In this document: positions 1 to 6,382 of the stretch, in pieces
How positions within the stretch are numbered: position 1 is the stretch's first letter
Layout: every line of letters starts with the position of its first letter
Source: JBAXPV01 sp037132075
GTDB taxonomy: Bacteria > Bacteroidota > Bacteroidia > Bacteroidales > CAIXZF01
Direction of reading: 5' to 3'
Assembly: GCA_037132075.1 (NCBI GenBank)
Contig: JBAXPV010000075.1
Location: forward strand, 1 to 7,283
DNA length: 7,283 nucleotides
The notes under the pieces: model-generated
Database searches by the model: none
What the model was told of the DNA's origin: nothing
Seen by the model: the letters and a program-made list of their open reading frames with translations, nothing else
Program-made: the position numbers and the translations under genes

Positions 1-72
1 CGGTGTACCGGTGTACCGGTGTACCGGTGTACCGGTGTACCGGTGTACCGGTGTATCAGTGTACCGGTGTGT
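1..72. repeat. 8-bp tandem repeat, about nine units of CGGTGTAC
   Basis: Six perfect head-to-tail copies of CGGTGTAC fill 1-48. Three variant units follow: CGGTGTAT at 49-56, CAGTGTAC at 57-64 and CGGTGTGT at 65-72. The array probably continues beyond the window edge. The consensus unit has no stop codon in any of the six frames. The stop of the small minus-strand gene (56-58) exists only because of two substitutions, at 56 and 58. The bases outside the array are AT-rich and unlike it. The function is unknown; slippage during replication is a plausible origin. Confidence 0.97.
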
Positions 73-280
73 TTTTCAAATACGGTTTGACCTTATGATA
101 AAGAACTTTCCCGTTTTTCATGAGGTAGTCGATTGCCTCGAGAAATCCAACTACCAGAAGAAGAAATGCAATTATTACCAAATCGAATTCGAGCCCGTCA
201 TTTGCAATCCCAGCCTTTGCAAATGCTTGAGAGGAAAATCCAAGAAAAAAGACCAACCCAATTAGCTTTAGCTTGTCCAT
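56..280 (-). CDS. small secreted or membrane protein of unknown function (74 aa)
   Basis: I do not recognise a named family. Residues 1-21 look like a Sec signal peptide: Lys-rich start, hydrophobic core, and cleavage near QAFA/KA. A short acidic stretch (about 26-33, NDGLEFD) follows, then a second hydrophobic segment at about 34-52 and a basic tail (KNGKVLYHKVKPYLKN). A mature inner-membrane protein with one transmembrane helix and a cytoplasmic basic tail fits this. The last residues (about NTPVH) and the TGA stop are encoded by the variant 8-bp repeat units, so the original C-terminus was probably replaced or extended when the repeat reached the gene. There is no clear Shine-Dalgarno sequence, as is usual for Bacteroidota. 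It stands alone, 166 bp from the next gene on the same strand. The membrane-protein composition makes it more credible than the overlapping plus-strand frames. Confidence 0.62.
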   Translation of the reverse strand: MDKLKLIGLVFFLGFSSQAFAKAGIANDGLEFDLVIIAFLLLVVGFLEAIDYLMKNGKVLYHKVKPYLKNTPVH

Positions 281-446
281 GTCACCGAAAGTTATTATTA
301 ATTGTTAAAGGTAATTAATATTTTCTTTAGATTTAATTAACTCATTATCATGCTATTTTAGATATTTTTGTTCAATTATTTTCTAAGAAAGGGCCATTGT
401 TAGTCAGGGACTTCATTCAAGCTTAAATATAATTATTAAAGTGATC
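281..446. other. AT-rich intergenic spacer
   Basis: This spacer lies between the end of the flavodoxin/ferredoxin gene and the start of the small membrane-protein gene. It is very AT-rich and holds no believable gene. It should contain the promoter of the small gene. The best candidate is TACCTTTA on the minus strand (306-313), one base off TAnnTTTG and without a clear -33 TTTG, so I do not call it. I saw no strong GC stem followed by a T run that could serve as a terminator. Confidence 0.5.
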
Positions 447-1460
447 TTAAACCTGTGCCATCAGAACGACATAATTCTTTCCGTATTTTTTTGCACACTT
501 CGGACAGGTAGTGTACCACATGACAAGGAGTGATAAAAAGAGAACTGATTCCACCAACATTTTAACGAAGCTGTTCTCAATCTGCAAAAAGTAAAAGTCC
601 CAGTATTTATTAAAAACAGCCAAAAAAACCGACCAAAAAAACAGGCTGAATCCAATGACATATCCATGACCGGTTTCTATGGCTCTTTTGGGACAGTTAC
701 CCATACACTTCATACAACTTTCGCAGTTGAAGGTCCAGAATGGCCTGTGATCAACTTTGATAATTGCTTTTACGGGACAAGATTTAATACAGAGATCACA
801 GTTGTCGCAATCGCCCGAGGCAAAAAATGATTTGGCTAAAAAGAATCGTCCTACTATATAGTAACCTAAAGCAATGGGAGCCAGCAATATGTCATAGATT
901 TCGAGCAAAGCTTTAAAGTGTGATTTGCCCGACAGAATCTTTTGAGCAAAAACGACAACCCTTTCTTTATTCTTTTCGTGCAGATATTTCACGGTTCGAT
1001 TGTTCAGGCCGGGGTGCAGTGAAATCCAATTTGACGGCATATCAACCGGTAAAATTGCTTTGATTGAAAACCCTTTGATTATGAGAATAATAGCAGACAA
1101 ATAGAATGCGATTCCTGTCATACCCGGGGTAATGAACTTACCGATGAGCATACCGGCTCTGGTATTCATTAACACAACCTTATTCTTCCCTTTTGGATAG
1201 CGCAAAATAAAATGCAGCATGATGGGTGGGAAATTGAACCCATGAACCGGCGAAACAAAGACAACAAGAGCACCAGGTTCCGGTGGATCAATTGAAAGCC
1301 TGTCGATTTGGGCAATATTGATGATTTGACATTGGATATTGTTTTCTTCAGCAACCTTCTTTAACCATAGAGCAACATTTCTCGAATTGCCGGTTCCTGA
1401 AAAGCAATAGATTATGACATTTTGATACGCTTTTTCAGCAAGAGTATTTGCGATGACCAT
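447..1460 (-). CDS. membrane-associated flavodoxin/2[4Fe-4S] ferredoxin fusion (EFR1-type)
   Basis: The predicted role is electron transfer between FMN and iron-sulfur clusters at the membrane; substrate and partner are unknown. Residues about 14-175 resemble a flavodoxin. The strand-loop VIIYCFSGTGNS (15-26) carries the FMN-phosphate loop SGTGNS, and FVSPVHGF (68-75) is a likely second flavin-contact loop. Two ferredoxin motifs CxxCxxCxxxCP follow, with Cys 218/221/224/228 and Cys 246/249/252/256, enough for two [4Fe-4S] clusters. Hydrophobic stretches lie at about 111-131, 191-208, 266-287 and 298-316, the last two beyond the clusters. A further CPKC (319-322) near the C-terminus could bind metal or be redox-active. 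The order flavodoxin then ferredoxin matches proteins annotated as EFR1-family ferrodoxins. The gene starts 11 bp after the stop of the T9SS cargo gene on the same strand, so co-transcription is likely. The domains are clear; the physiological role is not. Confidence 0.88.
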   Translation of the reverse strand: MVIANTLAEKAYQNVIIYCFSGTGNSRNVALWLKKVAEENNIQCQIINIAQIDRLSIDPPEPGALVVFVSPVHGFNFPPIMLHFILRYPKGKNKVVLMNTRAGMLIGKFITPGMTGIAFYLSAIILIIKGFSIKAILPVDMPSNWISLHPGLNNRTVKYLHEKNKERVVVFAQKILSGKSHFKALLEIYDILLAPIALGYYIVGRFFLAKSFFASGDCDNCDLCIKSCPVKAIIKVDHRPFWTFNCESCMKCMGNCPKRAIETGHGYVIGFSLFFWSVFLAVFNKYWDFYFLQIENSFVKMLVESVLFLSLLVMWYTTCPKCAKKYGKNYVVLMAQV

Positions 1461-1471
1461 GTTGCAAACTG

Positions 1472-2359
1472 TTACTTTGACAAAGCTAAGCCAATTTTTA
1501 TAAATTTCTTTGTTATTGAACCCTTGTCAGTTGTTAAAGTAAACAAATAAATTCCATTGAGCAAGCTCGAAATGTCTATTGAAAATGATGTAGTGTTAGT
1601 CATTTCCTGCTTGAGTATTTGCCCGCTCAGAGATTCAATTTTGTATGAGGTAATTCCATAGACTGATTCGACATATATTCTATTATTTGCCGGATTTGGA
1701 AAAAAAAGCGTCCTATCCCAGGATGAATTCTCATCGATTCCTGTCGGATAATTCTGATAACAACTGGTAAAATTGGGATTGATATATAACGTAACTCCGT
1801 CTTTTTCGAAGCACAACAGGGTTGGATAATAAATGTCGAAGACCATAATTCCAGTTATTCCACTGTTAAAGAGTCCCATTGTACTTCCAATTCCTTCAAT
1901 CCAGTATTCATTGTATCCGGTGTTCTGATTGACTCCTGATATCTTCAATCTTTTGTAAAAATTACTGCCAAGTAGTATGCTGTCAATTAAATCCACCTTA
2001 ATCAGAATAGGCCCGGAATAAAAAGGGAAAGAAAGCGGGTAAACTGAAATAGTGTCGTTTAGTGCTAATGAAAAGTCATATAGCAAATGCTCTTGCGTAC
2101 TGCCTGCAGGGATAGAAAAAACTTTTTTCAGGATGGTATCTTCTCTGAGTAAGGCAAAAAAGCTACCTGTCGTCACAATGCTATCATTCGTAAAATAATA
2201 TTTTTTATAGACAGATCCATTGTAAGTTGAATCTCCCTTAACGAAATATTTTTCATTATAAACTGACCAGATCGCATTTGAATCCGGAAAATTCAAGTTC
2301 TGCCCCAATACTGAATTTGTTGTTAGTAGGATTGTCAATAAGAGCAGTAACTGTTTCAT
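1472..2359 (-). CDS. secreted protein with T9SS type A C-terminal sorting domain
   Basis: This is a predicted cargo of the type IX secretion system, exported to the cell surface or medium. A signal peptide spans residues 1-19 (Lys, then a Leu-rich core, cleavage near VLG/Q). The body, about 20-210, has alternating aromatic and polar residues typical of a beta-rich extracellular protein (for example WSVYNEKYF at 31-39), and I do not recognise an enzymatic domain. The C-terminal 75 residues or so form the sorting domain: FFPNPANNRIYVE at 219-231, then YKIESLSGQIL at 239-249, then ISSLLNGIYLFTL at 263-275 and a Lys-rich end. In known cargo this domain is read by the translocon and removed by the PorU sortase. 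Two cysteines (183 and 200) could form a disulfide. Overall length is 295 aa. The gene shares a strand with recF-DUF721 but follows a repeat-bearing gap, so it may have its own promoter. Confidence 0.9.
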   Translation of the reverse strand: MKQLLLLLTILLTTNSVLGQNLNFPDSNAIWSVYNEKYFVKGDSTYNGSVYKKYYFTNDSIVTTGSFFALLREDTILKKVFSIPAGSTQEHLLYDFSLALNDTISVYPLSFPFYSGPILIKVDLIDSILLGSNFYKRLKISGVNQNTGYNEYWIEGIGSTMGLFNSGITGIMVFDIYYPTLLCFEKDGVTLYINPNFTSCYQNYPTGIDENSSWDRTLFFPNPANNRIYVESVYGITSYKIESLSGQILKQEMTNTTSFSIDISSLLNGIYLFTLTTDKGSITKKFIKIGLALSK

Positions 2360-2384
2360 ATTGTTTATAATCTATCCTTCACAT

Positions 2385-2408
2385 CGGCATGCCGGCACAT
2401 TGGCATAT
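2385..2408. repeat. degenerate 8-bp tandem repeat, three units
   Basis: Three adjacent 8-bp units, CGGCATGC, CGGCACAT and TGGCATAT, share the pattern YGGCAYRY. They begin three bases after the stop of the DUF721 gene, in its direction of transcription, and fill about half of the 52-bp gap to the T9SS cargo gene. The unit length equals that of the left-end repeat but the sequence differs. The inner CGGCATGCCG (2385-2394) is a perfect palindrome, which could be a by-product of the repeat. Three imperfect copies could arise by chance, so confidence is moderate. Confidence 0.6.
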
Positions 2409-2411
2409 CAA

Positions 2412-2711
2412 CTACCTCAAAACCACCTCCTTAATCAACTCCTTCCCAATACTTTCATTCAGCATCTGAACCAACTGGCTGCGGTTGTAACTCAACTCCA
2501 TGCGAATGGCTGCGGAATCCAGTTTCACAAACAGCTTTTCATCCTTGATCCATAAGTCTTTGGTATGCCTGCTGATCATGGTCCCGACCACTACTTCCCA
2601 ATTGGCGATGAGACGGTGTTCAATCAGTTTGTCCTCCAAATGATAAGTCTGAAGCAAGAGTGTAATGGCATCTTTCAGCGTGATTTCTCGACTTCGGGGA
2701 ATCTTTTTCAC
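2412..2711 (-). CDS. DUF721 / DciA-like protein
   Basis: This is a 99-residue protein of the DUF721 family. In bacteria lacking DnaC or DnaI, the family member DciA interacts with the replicative helicase DnaB and helps its loading. Carrying that role over to this short Bacteroidota version is an inference. Supporting signs are the helical N-terminus (residues 10-35), the hallmark NWEVVVGTMISRHT (37-50) with Trp38 and Gly43, and the strand-helix end LFVKLDSAAIRMELSYNRSQLVQ (60-82). The start is GTG, and it overlaps the recF TGA as GTGA, which implies translational coupling. A TTG two codons' worth of bases upstream is possible but less likely. The gene is directly downstream of recF, an arrangement common in Bacteroidota. 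The TAG stop is followed after three bases by the 8-bp degenerate repeat. Confidence 0.87.
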   Translation of the reverse strand: MKKIPRSREITLKDAITLLLQTYHLEDKLIEHRLIANWEVVVGTMISRHTKDLWIKDEKLFVKLDSAAIRMELSYNRSQLVQMLNESIGKELIKEVVLR

Positions 2712-3814
2712 AATATATCAGGTTTTCCATTGCTGATACGATAGATCATATGATCAATTTCGATGCTGGCAAAGATGCTTTTGATCCGCTCATATTTGGT
2801 ATCCGTGATAAAAACCTGCCCGAAATTATTCTCTCCAACCAGCCGGATCAACTGGGCAACACGGCGGTCGTCAAGTTTGTCAAAGATGTCATCGAACAAC
2901 AAAACCGGCTTAAAGTCTTTGATCCGGCGGGTGAATTCAAATTGGGCAAGTTTCAGGGAAATCAAAAAACTCTTTTGCTGTCCCTGGCTCCCATATTTTT
3001 TCACAGGATATCCTGAGAGATTGAACAGCATATCGTCTTTATGAACCCCCACCGTGCTGTACTTTAACGCCAGGTCACGCGATAGGGCCTCATTTAGTAT
3101 TCCGGCAAAATCATGATCATGAAGTTGTGACTCATAATGTATCTCCACTTTTTCCTTGCCTTCACTAATGACCTCAAAGAATTCCTGGAAAAGTGGGATG
3201 AAACTTTCCAGAAAAATTTCACGCTTTTTGTGAATCTTGCTACCCAGCATGACCATTTGCTCATTCCAGATATCGAGCGAGCTTTGTTGAAAAGAATGGC
3301 TCTCTGCAAAAAACCGTAGTAAGGCATTCCTATGCTGAACGGCTTTGTTATAATTCAGCAGATCTTCAAGGTACACTTTGTCAAATTGGGAAATCACACC
3401 ATCAAAGTACTTCCTGCGCTCTTCACTGCCCAGGTTGATGAGGTCAGCATCAGAAGGCGAAACCATGACCAAAGGGAATAATCCAATATGGTCAGCCAGG
3501 CGATCATAGTCTTTTTTGTTGAGTCGGAATTGTTTCTTGTGGTTTCTTTTTTGAATACAGCTCACCTGGTCAGAACTGTCGCCATTACGCTGGTAATAAC
3601 CATGAATGGCGAAAAAGTCCTCTCCATGGCGGATGTTTTGGGTATCAAGCGGGTTGAAATAACTTTTACAGAATGAAAGATAAAAAATAGCATCCAGCAT
3701 ATTCGTCTTCCCTTCGCCATTGTCACCCACCAGGCAGTTAATCTTCTCGGAAAAGGAGAACTCAGCCTGTTCGTAATTTTTGAAGTTGGTGACGGTGAGC
3801 TTTTGAAGGTACAT
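2708..3814 (-). CDS. recF: DNA replication and repair protein RecF
   Basis: RecF is an SMC-like ABC ATPase that binds gapped DNA and, with RecO and RecR, helps load RecA for gap repair. The 368-residue length is normal for the family. Visible motifs are Walker A GDNGEGKTN (30-38), the ABC signature YGSQGQQKS (274-282), Walker B VLLFDD (304-309) and the D-loop region DKLDDRR (312-318). The N-terminal MYLQKLTVTNFKNY is the usual start of RecF and fixes the ATG at 3814. The end overlaps the GTG start of the DUF721 gene by three bases. Upstream, the GGCTGnnn-type repeat abuts the start codon, and a good promoter match sits about 110 bp upstream in the AT-rich spacer. No key residue is missing. 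Confidence 0.98.
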   Translation of the reverse strand: MYLQKLTVTNFKNYEQAEFSFSEKINCLVGDNGEGKTNMLDAIFYLSFCKSYFNPLDTQNIRHGEDFFAIHGYYQRNGDSSDQVSCIQKRNHKKQFRLNKKDYDRLADHIGLFPLVMVSPSDADLINLGSEERRKYFDGVISQFDKVYLEDLLNYNKAVQHRNALLRFFAESHSFQQSSLDIWNEQMVMLGSKIHKKREIFLESFIPLFQEFFEVISEGKEKVEIHYESQLHDHDFAGILNEALSRDLALKYSTVGVHKDDMLFNLSGYPVKKYGSQGQQKSFLISLKLAQFEFTRRIKDFKPVLLFDDIFDKLDDRRVAQLIRLVGENNFGQVFITDTKYERIKSIFASIEIDHMIYRISNGKPDIL

Positions 3815-3880
3815 GGAGGGCTGTTAGGCTGAAGGCTGTTAGGCTGAGGGCTGAGGGCTGTTAGGCTGTTTGCTGAAGGC
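3815..3880. repeat. GGCTGnnn tandem repeat, left arm of an inverted repeat
   Basis: About eight imperfect units of 7-8 bp (GGCTGTTA, GGCTGAA, GGCTGAG and similar) lie directly against the recF start codon. On the recF strand they read as CAGCC-rich leader. Positions 3826-3847 are a perfect 22-bp reverse complement of 4002-4023, so this array and the one next to porQ are the same family in opposite orientation. In a recF transcript from the predicted promoter, this array would make up most of the 5' leader. Confidence 0.93.
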
Positions 3881-3924
3881 GTGTATTATTATTATCTTTT
3901 CAGTAAGTCAAACAATATTTTTAC

Positions 3925-3954
3925 CAAAATTACAAAATATTTATGAAACCCAAA
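3925..3954 (-). promoter_or_regulatory. predicted recF promoter (Bacteroidota type)
   Basis: On the minus strand TAATTTTG (3925-3932) is an exact match to the -7 consensus TAnnTTTG. TTTG at 3951-3954 matches the -33 element, with 18 bp between them. It lies in the AT-rich core between the two repeat arms. Transcription would start near 3918 and leave a leader of roughly 105 nt, mostly repeat, ahead of recF. Given the AT content, a chance match is possible. Confidence 0.5.
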
Positions 3955-3979
3955 TATGGATTAATACCGACAATGTCCA

Positions 3980-4023
3980 TCAGCCCTCAGCCTAATTGCC
4001 ATCAGCCTAACAGCCTTCAGCCT
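3980..4023. repeat. GGCTGnnn repeat, right arm (inverted orientation)
   Basis: This array is the reverse-orientation partner of the one at 3815-3880, with units reading CAGCCTAA, CAGCCTTC and CAGCCCTC on the plus strand. Positions 4002-4023 pair perfectly over 22 bp with 3826-3847. On the minus strand it follows porQ, and it overlaps the first two bases of the porQ TAG stop (4022-4024). A read-through transcript from porQ to recF could fold the two arms into a long stem with a loop of about 150 nt. This may act as a processing site or weak terminator, but there is no T run typical of an intrinsic terminator. Confidence 0.9.
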
Positions 4024-5053
4024 ATAATTGTGCAACCAAACTCAGATAGTTCGGAGATCCCGCCAGGTGAAACGCAGAACGGCTGTAGTTAAACTGGAAA
4101 CGACTGATCCTGATGCCGATACCCCAGGAAAAACCTACTGTTTTCATTCGTGTGTCTACAGCCAGTTCCTGGCGCCGCTGGTAGTTGTACCCAAGGCGAA
4201 GACTTAATGCTTTTGCAGGGCTAAACTCGCCACCAATGATGATATGGCGCATCAGGTCGTCGCCAAAACCGTCAAGCCCGCTTTTCTTAATGGGCTGGTT
4301 GGTAATAGGATCAACATTTCCCGTTGTTGCAGGATCGGTATACCCCTGATTCCATTTCTCAAGATGCGTATAAATGATTGAATACCTGAAAGGAAGGTGT
4401 TTCAGCTTTTTCGACACAGCCAATGACATAGAAAAAGGAATTGGCTCAACATTACCTCCGTCGTATGGCTTTAATTGCCTGCCGATATTGGCTGCAAGTA
4501 AACTGACGCAAAGATTGTGTTTCGGATCAGTATAAGACCCGGCCACATCAACAGCAATTCCGTATGAAATGTTGTCGTCATAATGAGAATATATCCCTTT
4601 CAGATTAGCCCCGATAGAGAAATTCGAGTCCAGCCGCCTGCCCCATCCAAGATTGAACGCATAATCACCAGCGGAAAAAGTTCCGATTACATTACCTCCG
4701 TCGTCAGTCCTCTGAAATTGTCCATAACTCACATATTGCATACTGGCCATAAAGCTGCCATACTTCTTTAAAGTATTGGCATACATCACGGAACCATAGC
4801 TAACATCGGTATAATAATCAACAAAGTTCAGCGCCAGCGTATTGTTCATTTTCGGGTTGAGTAATGAAGGATTGCTTAAGGCAAGCGAAACATCATTATC
4901 ATCGATGGCAAGGAAGTTCCCACCCATCGCTGCGATCCTGGGAGAGGAAGCCAGGTCGAGGAAATGATATACCCCATTTCCCCCATTCTGGGACAAAGCA
5001 GCAAAGGAAAGACAAACAGCGAGTATGAAGATGAAAGAGTATTTTATCCGCAT
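4022..5053 (-). CDS. porQ: type IX secretion system protein PorQ
   Basis: PorQ is an outer-membrane beta-barrel protein. In studied Bacteroidota it belongs to the PorU-PorV-PorQ-PorZ complex that removes the sorting domain of T9SS cargo and attaches cargo to the surface. From the chosen ATG (5053) the protein is 343 aa, the usual size. It begins with a clear signal peptide, MRIKYSFIFILAVCLSFAALSQ cut into two parts: basic start 1-4 and hydrophobic core 5-20. An upstream in-frame ATG at 5122 would add 23 hydrophilic residues ahead of the signal and overlap the preceding gene, so I reject it. The family's N-terminal region is seen at VYHFLDLASSPRIAAMGG (28-45) and ALSNPSLLNP (58-67). The rest alternates as barrel strands. 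A Gly/Pro/Thr/Asp-rich loop at about 236-265 is probably extracellular. The start lies 62 bp from the di-heme lipoprotein gene on the same strand. Confidence 0.9.
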   Translation of the reverse strand: MRIKYSFIFILAVCLSFAALSQNGGNGVYHFLDLASSPRIAAMGGNFLAIDDNDVSLALSNPSLLNPKMNNTLALNFVDYYTDVSYGSVMYANTLKKYGSFMASMQYVSYGQFQRTDDGGNVIGTFSAGDYAFNLGWGRRLDSNFSIGANLKGIYSHYDDNISYGIAVDVAGSYTDPKHNLCVSLLAANIGRQLKPYDGGNVEPIPFSMSLAVSKKLKHLPFRYSIIYTHLEKWNQGYTDPATTGNVDPITNQPIKKSGLDGFGDDLMRHIIIGGEFSPAKALSLRLGYNYQRRQELAVDTRMKTVGFSWGIGIRISRFQFNYSRSAFHLAGSPNYLSLVAQL

Positions 5054-5115
5054 CAGATATGTTTCTATGTTGTGACCCGGATTTAACGGAATTTTCTCGC
5101 AAATATTGCTACCAA

Positions 5116-5577
5116 TTACCACACATATATCCGCCTTGCCGTATTTCCATCATGGCAGGTATTGCATGCACCATTGGTGGTCGGACTTGGCATCATATGT
5201 ACGTCACCGGTAGTGCCGGTAATCTCAGGATACAAACCGCCTGAATAATCAACTTTTTCTGTAGTATAGAAATTGCCATTCGCGTCAACTTCAACGGTGG
5301 CTCTTAAAATGCCAGTGCCATCCGGGGCTGTATACAAGCGAATTGTTCCATTAGGCATGCGGCCTGAACCGGTGGTATCATATACCGTACCGGCAACTAT
5401 AAACCAGCCCGTTGCGTCATTCCCGACTTTATGACAATGCATACAGTCTTTCCCTGAATTATGGCTCTTTGACCCAAAATGCGCACTGATGTTGGTTTCG
5501 TCAGTGTGCTTGCAAGAAACGAATGACAGGAATAATAAGGAAATAAGAAGAACAATGAAACGAGAAGCCATTTTCAT
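5116..5577 (-). CDS. di-heme c-type cytochrome-like lipoprotein
   Basis: The predicted product is a lipid-anchored electron-transfer or redox-sensing protein in the cell envelope. Residues 1-21 form a lipoprotein signal peptide ending in SFVSC, with Cys22 as the acylated residue. Two CxxCH heme-attachment motifs are present: CMHCH at 45-49 and CNTCH at 138-142. Between them residues about 58-125 look like a small beta-sandwich (FIVAGTVYDTTGSGRMPNGT, then VEVDANGNFYT), similar in style to carboxypeptidase-regulatory or Ig-like folds. His33, His39, His127 and Met128/Met129 are candidate distal heme ligands. I do not recognise a named family. A second Met at residue 3 is an alternative start. 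It is upstream of porQ on the same strand with a 62-bp gap and may share a transcript; a functional link to T9SS is not evident. Confidence 0.82.
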   Translation of the reverse strand: MKMASRFIVLLISLLFLSFVSCKHTDETNISAHFGSKSHNSGKDCMHCHKVGNDATGWFIVAGTVYDTTGSGRMPNGTIRLYTAPDGTGILRATVEVDANGNFYTTEKVDYSGGLYPEITGTTGDVHMMPSPTTNGACNTCHDGNTARRIYVW

Positions 5578-5674
5578 GAATAGACTAATTTAGAAAAAAT
5601 GAATGGTTTTGAACACACAAAGTAAGTGATAATTTAAGAAAAAAAAGGATAAAAACAGAAAAGTGCATAAAATA
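5578..5674. other. AT-rich spacer with minus-strand T-rich tract
   Basis: This 97-bp gap lies between the DUF2461 stop and the cytochrome-like lipoprotein start. It is A-rich on the plus strand, so the minus-strand transcript is U-rich after DUF2461 (several runs, the longest near 5639-5646). No strong GC stem precedes those runs, so I do not call a terminator. TTACTTTG on the minus strand near 5621-5628 is one base off the -7 consensus and may be the lipoprotein promoter, without a clear -33 element. Confidence 0.35.
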
Positions 5675-6346
5675 TCATATGATAAGGGCTTGATTAAGAA
5701 ATGCATTAAATGGCTGCATTACGGCATAAGCATGAAGAATGTATTCTGTTGCGCCGGCTTTCGTCAGAAAATCAGCCTCCATATCATGAGAGACCGTGAA
5801 ACTCTTAAACCTGAGATACTCAATAGCCGGGTGCTCTACTGAATATCCTGATGGCGCCTTCTTAAGCACGGATTCCTTATCCATTCCGTTCGGAAAAAAT
5901 TTCTTAAAACTCTTATCGGAAAAAATTTCGCTAAAATCTTTGAAACTATAATCAATTTCCTGCCTGACAAGCTTAAGTGTTTGTGCATCTGGCATATACA
6001 TACCACCGGCTAAAAAGCAAACGCCTGGCTCAAGATGAAGATAATAGCCAGCCCTGCCGCCATTTTTTCCTCCCGGAGTAAAAAATGCACCAAAATTGGA
6101 CTTATAGGGCGATTTGTCATTAGAAAACCTGACGTCCCTGTTGATTCTGAAAACACAATTCTTTATTGCCAGCTGCGCTGAGGCAATTGCAGGGTCTTGC
6201 TTTTCAAGCCCATTCAATAATACCTGAGCATAGGCATTGAAGTCTTTGCGGGATTCCTGGTAATAATCCCTGTTGGCATCAAACCACTCGCGGGTATTGT
6301 TTTCTTTCAGATCTGCAAGAAACTGCAGCGTTTTGTCAGCGATCAT
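5675..6346 (-). CDS. DUF2461 family protein (TIGR02453-type)
   Basis: This is a conserved protein of unknown function found in bacteria and fungi. From the ATG at 6346 it is 223 aa, the usual family length. An upstream in-frame ATG at 6445 would add 33 residues and run across the start of the divergent dehydrogenase, so I reject it. Conserved blocks visible are MIADKTLQFLADL (1-13), the NNTREWF block (16-22), RINRDVRFSNDKSPYK (67-82) continuing to NFGAFF, GYYLHLEPG (100-108), GGMYMPD (114-120), LKKAPSGYS (161-169) and HPAIEYLRFKSFTV (172-185). There is no signal peptide or membrane segment, so it is probably cytoplasmic. The gene is complete and divergent from the dehydrogenase across 40 bp. 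No biochemical function can be assigned from sequence alone. Confidence 0.93.
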   Translation of the reverse strand: MIADKTLQFLADLKENNTREWFDANRDYYQESRKDFNAYAQVLLNGLEKQDPAIASAQLAIKNCVFRINRDVRFSNDKSPYKSNFGAFFTPGGKNGGRAGYYLHLEPGVCFLAGGMYMPDAQTLKLVRQEIDYSFKDFSEIFSDKSFKKFFPNGMDKESVLKKAPSGYSVEHPAIEYLRFKSFTVSHDMEADFLTKAGATEYILHAYAVMQPFNAFLNQALII

Positions 6347-6363
6347 GGTCTCAAGGATTTTTG

Positions 6364-6371
6364 CAAAAATA
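6364..6371 (-). promoter_or_regulatory. predicted -7 box for the DUF2461 gene
   Basis: TATTTTTG on the minus strand exactly matches TAnnTTTG. It sits 17 bp ahead of the chosen ATG, giving a leader of about 12 nt. A possible -33 TTTG at 6395-6398 has a 23-bp spacing, longer than usual. The position supports the downstream start at 6346. Confidence 0.4.
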
Positions 6372-6374
6372 AAG

Positions 6375-6382
6375 TAATTTTG
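6375..6382 (+). promoter_or_regulatory. predicted -7 box for the D-2-hydroxyacid dehydrogenase gene
   Basis: TAATTTTG exactly matches TAnnTTTG and ends four bases before the ATG at 6387. If it is used, transcription would start at or next to the start codon, giving a leaderless or nearly leaderless mRNA. No TTTG or TTG occurs at the usual spacing upstream, so this could be chance in AT-rich DNA. Confidence 0.35.

Noticed and set aside
11..318. Plus-strand reading frames beginning in the 8-bp repeat (84 and 61 codons).
   Set aside because: They translate the repeat as a simple VYRCTG-like pattern followed by sequence without family resemblance, and they overlap a minus-strand gene with a good signal peptide and membrane segment.
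2385..2394. Palindrome CGGCATGCCG as a terminator or operator after the DUF721 gene.
   Set aside because: The stem would leave almost no loop and no T run follows; it is better explained as part of the degenerate 8-bp repeat.
4449..4704. A 16-bp exact direct repeat within porQ (4449-4464 and 4689-4704).
   Set aside because: Both copies encode DGGNV-type turns between barrel strands; similar codons for similar turns explain it without a mobile or recombination site.
5054..5122. N-terminal extension of porQ to the upstream ATG at 5122.
   Set aside because: The added 23 residues are hydrophilic and would precede a clear signal peptide; the extension would also overlap the end of the lipoprotein gene.
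5673..5684. Perfect 12-bp palindrome TATCATATGATA at the DUF2461 stop codon.
   Set aside because: It has no loop for a good hairpin and lies in AT-rich DNA where such palindromes arise by chance; there is no second copy to suggest an operator.
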